From the NCBI GenBank assembly GCA_945910005.1, contig OX246739.1:568501-632500 (forward strand): 64,000 nucleotides of DNA, given 5' to 3'. This document shows positions 53,960 to 64,000 of this stretch, one piece after another. Each line of letters opens with the position of its first letter. The stretch's first letter is position 1. This stretch comes from Isoperla grammatica. Taxonomy: Eukaryota; Arthropoda; Insecta; Plecoptera; Perlodidae. The notes beneath the pieces were generated by a model. It ran no database searches, was not told the DNA's origin, and saw only the letters and a program-made list of their open reading frames with translations. Made by a program: the position numbers and the translations under genes.

Positions 53960-56900
53960 TACGTCATGTTTAATATAATTATTTATACTGTCGCCTACCT
54001 ATAATCGGTTCTTTTAACCGACTGGGTAGACAGTAAATGGAAACGTATTTACAATTTTTTTTTTAAATCAATAATAATTAGTCTCGGGTTAATCTGGAAC
54101 AGGAAACGGAATGTTGATGTTTAAAAGAAACGTAGCTAACTCTGGAGACTTTTGTAGACCTTATTTTTAGAAGGGTGGGTATCACAGTTTTTTTTTGGAT
54201 AACAACAGTGGGAAGGGAAGAGGTAAAATATTATTATTATTATATCAAAACGATTAGGTTATCAGTATTAATAGAAGTGGTAAAGAGGAAATACATTCTA
54301 GTGGAAATACGTCAGACAAAGTTATGGTTAAACGTGTTTCACTCATGAGAAAACAATTGAAAACCAGTTGTACAGTAAGAAGTTTATTACACTGACTCAC
54401 ATACATATGAACAGTAGCGCATTCATGGATTGTTTTCTTAAGTTTGTTTAACTGGATGTGATAAATCTTCAACAACTTTTTGGTGTACTATGTTCTACTC
54501 TTTCCATTTTGTGCTAACTAAAAAAATGAACTCAGTACTTAATGAGTATATTAGTACACAGTAATAATATGAATTACACATATGACAATATAACAACATT
54601 TTGTGTGACATTTAGTAGTGGTAATCAAGATTAAAATTAACATAGTTACTCAATATTAATCGACCATGTGGTACATTTCCATACAAAAAAGTTATATTTT
54701 TGTTTCAGTTGTTGTGTATGACACGACCCCCAAGATTAATGTTATGTATAACACGAACAGTGTTCTCTATGGTTACTTACACTAGTAAGCCACGGAAACA
54801 TTTCGTGGGCGCACAATATTCGGTTCTCAATCAGTACCATTATTTTTATGAATTTTATCTGCTGCATCTTCATATTTTCAGAGATAATGTTTCGATTTAT
54901 GGTAAATCTTCTTTGCAATTTCCATATTGTTTGAATTTATATTTGATAATTTTTACCATAATGAATGAATGAATGAATGAATGAATTGCGTTCAGTTGTG
55001 TAGAAGAGCAGAATACGTCAAACCTAGAACGTATTTCACCGCAATAACGTCCATACAAAAATATCTTGAAATAGATTCAAATGCTACTTTTCCAAACAAG
55101 AGTTTTAGTAAAATACAACAACGCACGGCAGACTAATACCCCGAGATCTAGAATCTCTTGCTCTGCAATGCTTACATAGTTTGATAAACATATAAGTGGG
55201 TGAAATAGTTACTGAATATGAATGTGTGTATTACATTATTAATTCCATTTGTTAGAAACTGAGCACAGTTGGTTATCATGTATTCCTTATGCCTTACACT
55301 TTGCTGAATATATACTCACTTATTTAACGGCAGGAAACGTAAATGTGCCATTACATCACGGAGGCTAGGGATATATAGATGAACCACGCTATCTTTTCTC
55401 ATGCTGTTGACCTCACATCGGAATATCTTTCATGCAAATGTGAACTAGTCGCGAATAGGCAGCCAGCAGCCTACGTTTGAGGGTTTCCAATACCAATACA
55501 CGGAGACAAGGTTACTAAACTTTTCAACTACATGTCATAATTACTAGAGTAGTTAATGAATTGTTGGTAATTTTGGACTATGCTACTTCTTCAGAGTACG
55601 AACAGTTAGCGTGGGCCAACTATGCTTAAAATACAATAATGTGGGACACTTTTTCACTAAATAGGTTTGAACGAAATACGCTTTACATCCGCCATACTTT
55701 GCTGTAGTTAGTGTTATCTGCTGACACTACTACAACACGTGTTATGACAATAATAATAATTGGACACTTATGGACGTTTTGATTTTTATCACAGACAACT
55801 ACAATACATAAACGCAGCCACATATCAACATCAAAACATCATTGAACATGTAGTATGAGAAGGTAAATCGGGACACATTATAATCAAATGTTTCTTGGTA
55901 CACGGAGAACATTTTACGAACGCCTCGAGAACAAATGTTCACTGCACAACCATAAATAAATCATTAATTAATTAATTAAAAACAAGGTGTTGAAGTGCAA
56001 ATTGTAAGTCATCATGGTGCAAAGAAAAATGTAAAACTACCTTAAGATGTAAATTGTTTTATATTTTGAATGATACTTAAAAAATGTAGGTTCATTTGGA
56101 GTCAATTAAAATAAATACAAGCATCCTTATATTATTAGCTGACATCTTGCAACAATTGAAGTGAGAAAAGAGAAAAATTGATAGGTACTCAAATTGAAGA
56201 TACATTTATAATTTTGTATTGAGTTGCAAATGGTAAAAAGTAAAAACACCAAACTAAATAATTTGTAAAATAATTTTTATCAATGAGAAACTTGAGCCTG
56301 GCCTTGTGGACGTATCTCTTCAATCCTGAGCCTGATTGGCCGACAATGTCACACCAAGCTCATTATCCACGGAAATGAGACGGTGTGAGAGCCGAAAACC
56401 TTTATGTCGTTGAAAATGGAAATCAAATTGACCAAGCTATGCCTCCAGTTATTGGGGACTCATTATTTATTATGATCCAAAAATGATTCTGAATGAAATG
56501 AAACAAAACAAAATATTATAAATTCGGTGACAGTTTGATAGATCGAGAGTTACAAAACAATAAATTGATTTAAAATAAAGATTAAATTTGCAAATTTCTG
56601 CGGCACACCATGCTTCTCCATTGAACACCGGTTGAGCATCACTAATTTAGAATATCCTGTTACTTAGTTAAATTGTTCATGTTTACATTTTCATTATAAG
56701 TTGTTCAAAGGAATTATATTTTACTTAGCACATTAAATTATTTTAAAAATGTTTTAAGCTTGTAATTTTAAAAAAGTGAAAGCAACAATTAAAATCATTT
56801 CAATTGATTGTTTTATTTTATTTGAAGTTAATTTTAAATAAATTTTAGAGATTTGAATTGAATTTTATTGATCAGTGTTAGAACTTTAGTTATCACTGAA

Positions 56901-57010
56901 ATAACTCCCATTTCTGGCGCGAATTCTAATTTTACTATCTATCCCATGTACGGCCTATGGTGATCATGGAATGAGTGATTTGCGATTTGGATGTCTAAAA
57001 TGATTAAAAC
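53960..57010. other. Intergenic, no gene seen; (GAAT)n at 54961-54986
   Basis: Three kb of AT-rich DNA. A short GAAT microsatellite is present. I could not find an exon, RNA gene or transposon ends. Confidence 0.4.
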
Positions 57011-57014
57011 GGTA

Positions 57015-57245
57015 CCTTGCTTATTTATTTATTTATTTATTTATTTAATGTCTATCCTATTCAGTTATAAAAACTGATTTACAAAGGAGGACCTTAAATA
57101 AAACTAAGCTATGCAAACAATGAATAGTAATGAAATCATAAATAACAATAACAACAAAAACAAAACAAACTACTGGCTCTCGTCGCTGACAGCAGTCTTG
57201 CAGTGCAGGATCCCTTCTAATGGCCGGTTGACAAGCTCCAAGTAT
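57015..57245 (-). mobile_element. Retroelement 3' tail with (TTTA)n, copy 2
   Basis: The TTTA microsatellite at 57018-57047 is followed by the same ~110 bp as at 13368-13475, then the segment shared with 53880-53955. It is interpreted as a minus-strand retroelement end with an (AAAT)n tail. Confidence 0.65.
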
Positions 57246-57283
57246 GGGCCTAAATTTTAAATAAATAAATTCACATTTAGAGG

Positions 57284-57402
57284 GCGCTTACGTATACCTG
57301 ATCCTATTAACTCGATCAGTAGTCTTCTCTCGCTTTTCTCTGCGAGAGAGAGAAAGAAAGAGCTACTGATCGAGTAGCTTGGATCAGGTTCGCGTAAGTG
57401 GC
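57284..57402. mobile_element. Foldback MITE, ~119 bp
   Basis: Left arm GCGCTTACGTATACCTGATC through CTCGATCAGTAG pairs with the inverse on the right (CTACTGATCGAG through GGATCAGG). The loop is a CT/GA-rich palindrome (TCTCTCGC, GCGAGAGA). Confidence 0.75.
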
Positions 57403-57534
57403 AAGAGTCTACCCACTCAGTGTGTTTGTCTGAAGTGTTTCTTATTTCCTAGGGTTTCTTAGCGACGTCGAGTCAAGAGTATGTGCAGGTCCGTATCAAG
57501 TATCAACCAATGGCATGCCACAATCTAGTGGTCC

Positions 57535-57585
57535 TAAAGTTAGGCCAGGCCTAAGTTAAGACTTTTTGTGAACCCGGGTCCTGAT
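57535..57585. mobile_element. Possible half copy of the 29716/40569 MITE family
   Basis: GGCCTAAGTTAAGACTTTTTGTGAACCCGGGTCC resembles the right end of that family (CTAACTTAGGAC, TTTGTGAATCCAGGCCC). Only one end is recognisable. Confidence 0.3.
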
Positions 57586-57909
57586 AGTATATTTATTGAC
57601 AAGAAGAAACAAGAAACGATTTTAATTGATGCTGCTGTTCTTTTATGCCACAATGTAGGACAACTTGGCGAGAAAAGATAAACAGATATAAGGAGTTATT
57701 TATCTATTGAAATAAAAATACTGTGGATTGTGGAAGCAGAATAATGTAACCGTTGTACCGTTAATTATATCAGCAAATGGTATTGTTTGTGGAAACTCCA
57801 TGACAGTATTAAAGTAATTGGTCTCCAACGGAACATATACATCGAGATGCAAAAAGCGATAATTTTGAACACATGTAGGGGAGGATAGTACAGACATTTT
57901 TTAACTAAA

Positions 57910-58038
57910 GGTCGGTGCACAATAGCTCGGGAAGGAGCTCCGGTAACGGTAACAGGAAAGTTCGCTTTAATTTAACATTGCCTGGTAACGTTAACGGTAA
58001 CTGGAGGAAACTCCTTCCCAGGCTATTATGCACCGACC
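57910..58038. mobile_element. Foldback MITE, 129 bp
   Basis: Arms GGTCGGTGCACAATAGC / inverse GGTCGGTGCATAATAGC continue into GGGAAGGAG on both sides. The core contains repeated GGTAACG words. Confidence 0.8.
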
Positions 58039-58510
58039 GTAAGAAGAATGAAGACTTCAAGATGATGGTGGTTTTCGTGGTTTCCACCATACGAAGAGCG
58101 AATGCTGGGATGAGTAGAAATCGGCCACGACCGTACATAGCATCCACAGTTTGTTTTAGAAAAATAATATGGACAATGATATGTATAATTAATTCTAAGT
58201 AGAGTTAAATAAGGTAAACATATGGCAATATTTGACATTTATATCTGTACAATATGTTTACGCCGGTTTTGACCGAGTTTGTATGCATTGCAACAATAAA
58301 ATACTAATAAAAATAATAATAATCTCCTTCTAACCGACTGAGGTACATCTCTAAAAAGTAGTAGGCCTAAAATAGCTTATTACTAAAGGCCTACCCTGAC
58401 CAACCAAGGGAACACTACAATTTATCTATGCCACGCTCCTTTTTTTTAACATAAAAGTGGTAACTACATACTACTAAGGGTCAAATGCATAGTCGTTCCT
58501 CATGCGCTCC

Positions 58511-58588
58511 TCAGACTCGCCCAACTACCAATCACAGAGCAGCATTGCCATATGTACTGCTCTGTGATTGGTGGTTGGGCGAGTCTGA
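58511..58588. repeat. Perfect-stem hairpin, 32-bp arms
   Basis: Arms 58511-58542 and 58557-58588 (TCAGACTCGCCCAACTACCA…) pair with one mismatch around a 14-nt loop. Weaker pairing extends outside (CTCCTCA either side). Probably a tiny MITE. Confidence 0.8.
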
Positions 58589-58779
58589 GAAAAGGCCGAG
58601 TTGAGGAGCACTTTTTTATAATTATCAGATTCTATTCTTTGTATGAATCGATTCTTTGCCTATTTTATCAAATGATTTGATTAATCGATTATTGAAAAAT
58701 TTTGCCCATCCATACCCCTACCTGGGGAAGGAAAAGTAACATGATCCTTTTTTTGGCAAAGGAACTTTGAGAAAATTAA

Positions 58780-59141
58780 AAGCGAAGGGTACCTCTACGT
58801 CAAAAACCCGACACTTTTAAATATATCTCAAGAATGCTACTCGAAATCGAAAACGAGTCAACGGCGCAATCAAAAATTTGATTCAACAGCGCACCGTGTT
58901 TTGGAAGTCCTATAGACGGAATGAAATATTATAACCATTAGCACAGTAATTTTTATTATTAAATCAATAATTAGTAACTAAATTCGTTAGAAATAAAAAC
59001 CATATAGTATTGATTATAGCCTAGGGCTTACCAAACCACAGTGCGAGCTGTTGATTCAGATAAGTCCATTCTTGAGCTATAATTTAAAAATGTAATTTTT
59101 GTGCGATTTTTGACATAAAGGTAGGCCTCTACCCTTCGCTC
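58780..59141. mobile_element. TTAA-flanked (piggyBac-type) MITE, 362 bp
   Basis: Ends AAGCGAAGGGTACCTCTACG and the inverse of GAGCGAAGGGTAGAGG. TTAA at 58776-58779 and 59142-59145. The subterminal TGTCAAAAA and ATATATCTCAAGAATG words match those of the 994-2128 element. Confidence 0.75.
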
Positions 59142-59145
59142 TTAA

Positions 59146-61576
59146 TACTTTCGGAGAACGTTTTATAACGTTCCTTTTACAGAGTGGTTTATTTTTCTGT
59201 TAAGTGCCACTATTTAGTATTTATAAACAAGAAATAAACATAGGATTTGCCGTCATTGTTTTATATTCAAATATTTGGTTCGGTACAACCTGATGTATTA
59301 TTTCCCATTGTGTTGTGGTTTGCAAGCTGGCCAGGTATTTACTTAACATACTGCAAATTTGGTATTAAATTATACAATTTTCTTCGTTTAAGGATTGTCG
59401 GGCAAGTACTCCTAGTCCTTCCTAGTAAAGTCGAAGACTGCAAACGAACGACATTATTTACCAATACATAGTGCAATCACTTAGAAGATGTCATTTTGCT
59501 GTCGGATGGCATTCGATGGTCTTACAGGTGTATTGCGGGACTTTCAACTTTCTTTAAAATTTACAAAGGGCTAGGACGAGTGACAAAAGAATGTTTTGAT
59601 GAATAAAGGCGATGTGACAACTATGTAAGGGAAGGTGACAGACCCACTCATTACGCATGAGCGATTTGGGATCTCTCGTCCGTTTGCGATCTTCGGCTAT
59701 AATAATGCAAACACAAAATCAATAAATGTATACATGTTTAATTTAAAGCAATACAAATTAAATAAAATTAGTTTTATCTTTTAAAGAGTCTTTATAAAAA
59801 GGCATTTGAACTTTTTAAAAGTTCCTCTCTTCTTTCTTCTTTTTATATGCCCACAATTGAAACTTCTCATGTCACCATGTGTTTTCTAGTTTTTTTAGGT
59901 TGATGCACTGAATCTTTTTAAAGTTTGCCAAGTATGCCCCCACCTTTCATCATGATGGTGAACAAAACCACCAATGGTAATTCGTTGTTTTCACTCTGTA
60001 GTTCACAAGTCCACAACGAGGTAATCTTCATCGGTGAGTGATATAACTCAACCAGGGAAACAACAAAGGCTACCATGAGCTGGGTAAGAACATTATTTTA
60101 TTGTAAAGGTCAAGATAAAAGTAACAACTCACAACCTTGCCAGATTGCAAGTGACAAAAAAAAACAATTTCAATTCATTATGAGAATTGTTGGACACAGG
60201 GAGCAGATATATATAAAAAAAAATTAGAATTGGAAGAACATTTAACACTGATAGTTATGGTACACACAAACCAGCAGGGACTAATTTCAATAAAATAGGA
60301 ATTACTGTATTGTTTTACGGTGAGTTGCACAAGTAGTATGAAAACTTAGTGCGCTCTATTAAAACTAAATAGGGTTTATCTCTTTGGCAGTTTATATAAT
60401 AAAAAAGGTGGTTCAGACCTTAGGAGAAAATTTAAATCGTTCAAAGCTAGGAAGCCAATTTTTTCGTGTAGTGATTCATCTAAATTCAAATTTTCGTAAA
60501 CAGAAGTCGGATACATAAACATGTCTGGCCACCCAGCTCTGGTGATGAGGATACTCGCAATGCACTTTTAGAAATTGTTATAGATTTCAATTGAAACTCA
60601 CTTCATTGTATTTCTCGGCACTTTCGTGATTTTGCATGTACCAATCACTGTTATGACAAAAATAAATAAATTTTATATCTTGATTCAGAAATGGTGTATT
60701 TGGATTTGAAAGTTTCTGATTCACTCCTGCTGAAAAAGAATTGCAACATTGTGTTGCAACACAGTAATTGTTCTAGTAGCACTAACGAATGTTACAATGT
60801 AGATGAATTTGTATCAGAAATGCTATTTGATTACAAGCATCATACACTGTAGGTAGAGATAGAGAAAAATGGTAATAATGAAACCAAATAGGTACAGATG
60901 AGCTCACATTTAAAGAGCTCTTAACAAAATTGTGGATTACATTTGGGTTCATAAAAGAAGAGAAATATAGTGTACATGCAAAATGGTTCAGTTCTAACAA
61001 TGTTCTTTTTAGCAAGGTAAAAAGCAGTTCCCTTCAAGTTTGTTTTTGTTAAAAGTGGGCTAGACTGTACAAGTAATGGCAATGAATTACATCAATTAGT
61101 GAAGAATAAACTAGTTGAAATCATGCTACAATATTTGCAAAATTGCATCCTATACATAGCGAAGTTTCAAAGAAAATAGTACCTATGTAATCGTAATTGA
61201 ACTATGTGAAATTACACTTCGCACTGTTTGTAGTCTTTTTTGTAGCAAATTTGTAGAAAAGCTAGGCACATTGTGGGCATCAAAATTTAATGCAATATTT
61301 GTTAAGTTTATGCGTTTGAGAACAGCTGATGCAGTCCAATATGACTCGCTGTTTATCAGGGTGCGGCCCGTTTCTTTACATAGACTACCAATCAACTCTG
61401 CACGCGTGTGGTGAGATCGAGGTACTCAGTTAGAGATCCTTTCACATCTTGTAAATTCTCAACCCGGGGAATGATAAGCTGTTAAGTATAGGTAGCTTTC
61501 AATAGACGTCACGTGGCGGCCATTATGAGGTACACATTGCTTGTTTACATTTGTTCTGTCAATAGAAGACACAATT
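59146..61576. other. Intergenic, no gene seen
   Basis: No coding exon is supported. At 60186-60228 is the reverse of the word seen at 20438-20458 (GGACACAGGGAGCAGATAT) followed by an A run, a possible retroposed 3' end. Confidence 0.4.
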
Positions 61577-61950
61577 CGTCGCCCTAGAACCATACTGTTC
61601 TAACTCCCATTTATGAAAAAATTGAGTTTATAGTTCCATCGTGTTCTAACTCCATTAATTCAATTTTTAGTAAGAAAAAAATTCCAAATTTCAATTATTC
61701 AGATCTTGATTTCCATTTTTGTATTGTTGTTTAATTTTAATATAGTTAATTCATTTTAATTAAGAAAAGTTGAAAATTATCAAATTTAAATAATTTTTAA
61801 AATTAACTTACATTATTATGAACACAGGAATTGCAATATAAATCATTGTTGTATAAGATAAAATATATAAGAATTAACACAATATTTTGAAATGCCTTTT
61901 CCCAACATTTACATAATGTGGAGTTAGAACAGTATGGTTCTAGGGCGACG
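61577..61950. mobile_element. MITE, 374 bp, with perfect 31-bp terminal inverted repeats
   Basis: CGTCGCCCTAGAACCATACT… at 61577-61607 is the exact reverse complement of 61920-61950. The interior is very AT-rich. The perfection of the ends suggests recent movement. No clear target duplication was identified, so the superfamily is unknown. Confidence 0.85.
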
Positions 61951-62745
61951 ACATAGGTTATCCCGGAAATATCACAGTTTCAAGCCGTATAGATTGATGT
62001 GTGCAGGTAAAAGTTCAAGAAAATGATAACACATGCAAATGATTGTCTTCAAACAGAGTTTACGCGTTCTTATTTTGTTTCCAGTCATTATACGGAACCT
62101 TTGTTTGAAAACAGTTGATGTGTCAGTCAAAGGACATCTGCAATATTGCAACAATGAAGTGTCAGAAGAACGTAAACAAATGTTTACAGAGTACCTCAGT
62201 ATGGCTACCGTGCGATACCGGAAATGACGTTATTGCAAGCTCCCTATAGCACATTAACACATTTTTCCTCCTTACGGATTGTCCGAGTAGCCTACTAGAA
62301 TATTATGAAACTCTAAAAATGTGAATAAATTACTCGCACCATTGAGATATTCTGTTTTACTATGTACACAGTTAGATTTTTAATTTTACATAATTAATTA
62401 GTCATTTTGTTTTAAGTAATAAATCAAATAAATGTGCAATCTGCCAACGTTTTAGGTGCAACTTTTTTATTTGACTGTTTATTTGTTTATCACAGGCAGA
62501 TTTGACACCTATAACAGATCAGATTTTTCAAGCACAGAATTATGGCAAATTGAAAAAATAACTCGCCCCACATGTTTCACTTTGTTTGGAGAGCTATTTT
62601 GCTCATTTTGCCTAAATAAAAAAGCAACGTTTGGGGTTCAAGTGTGAATTTACAAAAAAAATTGTATCACCATTTTTCATTATCTCACCCAATACAGTAC
62701 ACTTATTACAATTAGGCCTACCACGTTTCTTTAAAAATTTATACA

Positions 62746-62896
62746 TAGGAAGTGTCTGAATTTCGAATTATCGTTGCTAATTCTAAGTCTAGATTTGATA
62801 TCATCAACAACAGGTGATCTCCGAACACGGATTGGTCATGTACTCAAAACTAGACTCAGAATTAGCAACGATAGACCGAAATTCGGACATGTCCTA
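62746..62896. mobile_element. Foldback MITE, ~150 bp
   Basis: Arms of about 45 bp (TAGGAAGTGTCTGAATTTCG, ATCGTTGCTAATTCTAAGTC) pair with the inverse right arm with several mismatches. The loop is about 55 bp. Confidence 0.8.
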
Positions 62897-64000
62897 AGTT
62901 TCAATTTAAGACTGTAGGCCTAGGCTACATATATTTCTCTCAAAACTTTTTGTCTAAAAAACGGCAATAAAAATTAATGAAACCTGCCATGTCATGCTCA
63001 TACGTACCTACTGCATTCTGGACGGCCAGGTCTGGGAGGTAAGGCGGCCAAGCGACGCAGCCACTAGCAGCACAGGGACATGTCTTGATTGACATCTTGC
63101 TAGCCATAACTAGTCTTTCCAGGTAGTGATTTCTCTTTTTGAGATTTTCTTGTCGAGTCTTTGTAGGTCACATTATGCAATGTAGGTCAAGATGTTCGAA
63201 TCAATCAAGTCAACGTTTCCAGCTCTTTCACAAAACCGTTAATTTTCTCTCTTTTAATAATGCTTTGTTTCATTCTTTCTGGCTTTTCCATTTTATCTTG
63301 TGCAGTTTGTATAAATATATTTAAAAGTGATTTATGCATGTAGCAGTTATGTATCCCATCCATGTAAGAAAATATTATCAATACTCATCCATTTGTAGAT
63401 ACACGTTAATGAACGGCCACGCTCTGTGCGATGCTGCGAAAGATTTCCCTCCTTAGCGAACCTTTCCCGTATCACGGCAGCTTCATACAAGCATAATAAA
63501 TACAGTTCCCAAAATTGTTAAAATTTCTTCAGAAAAGGCATTCGTTCACTCGTCGAATTTTTTACTGAATGTTTTCATAGGTCCATACTAGAAAATCTAA
63601 CCAATGTGGTTTCATAGTTTGTTAGCACTATTTCAAGATTTGCAAACACATACTGCACCAGATCTAACAAATTTAATTTCTAAGAAATAACACATCTCTA
63701 TCACAAGCTACCTATTCCATGATGGTTATAAATCATCTTTTAACGCACTTCATGTTTTTGTTTAATACATTTCTATTTTCTAGCACATGCAGGAAGAATA
63801 CAGGCATCTAGCAAAACTGTGCACACAACATACTGATGTATGTCACCTGGTTATCAACAAGATAACATTGCAAATATAAAGGGGGGGGGGGGGGGGGTGC
63901 AGAAACATAGACTATTAGGCTAGTTCTACAGTCAACACCTCTATTATGTATGGTCTTGATATGTAATGTAGGTTTTTCGTTTTCTAGCTCTGGATTCAGA
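62897..64000. other. No gene seen; G run at 63881-63897
   Basis: AT-rich sequence with an uninterrupted G tract of about 17 bases at 63881-63897 (G-quadruplex-prone on the plus strand). No exon could be supported. Confidence 0.4.

Overview
The window is animal nuclear DNA. Its coding exons are short, separated by long GT-AG introns, and lie in AT-rich sequence packed with non-autonomous DNA transposons, LINE remnants, microsatellites and minisatellites. The palindromic motif TAGGCCTA recurs throughout introns and intergenic DNA, and the four genes look like ordinary bilaterian orthologues. I favour a marine invertebrate, possibly an echinoderm or other invertebrate deuterostome, but nothing here fixes the phylum.

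Four conserved genes can be read exon by exon. RPL10A (minus) runs from a 5-bp first coding exon at 10768-10772 to the left window edge; its last exon lies outside. USP46/USP12-type deubiquitinase (plus) has seven coding exons from 15851 to 25619 and a 3' UTR of about 1.1 kb with a large foldback. RPL21 (minus) has two coding exons between 31712 and 29240. Calumenin (CALU, plus) has a signal-peptide exon at 32616-32732 and one large exon at 36614-37483 with six EF-hand loops and a C-terminal HDEF. RPL21 and CALU are head to head across about 0.9 kb that holds a TOP-like tract and ETS, CCAAT and YY1-like motifs. I see no functional link among the four genes beyond proximity.

Between the genes are many transposons with readable target duplications: hAT-type copies with 8-bp duplications (75-556, 8466-9373, 10826-11836, 24742-25172, 27057-27318, 33795-34694, 47452-48181), TTAA elements (994-2128, 58780-59141), a pogo/Tigger-like element (5902-6519), several foldback MITEs, LINE fragments on both strands and a broken Ty3/Gypsy integrase (13480-13960). 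One hAT-type copy sits about 50 bp upstream of the RPL10A start codon.

The most unusual region is 41338-53830, a tandem array of about eight units of ~1.49 kb. Each complete unit carries two different tRNA-like modules on the minus strand (B-box-like element followed by an oligo-T stretch) and a pair of 30-bp inverted arms around a 31-bp spacer. That spacer is present in opposite orientations in different units. Neighbouring units pair into a ~3-kb higher-order repeat, and one unit carries a 730-bp hAT insertion that its sister unit lacks. From 53.9 kb to the right edge I find no gene, only small inverted-repeat elements.
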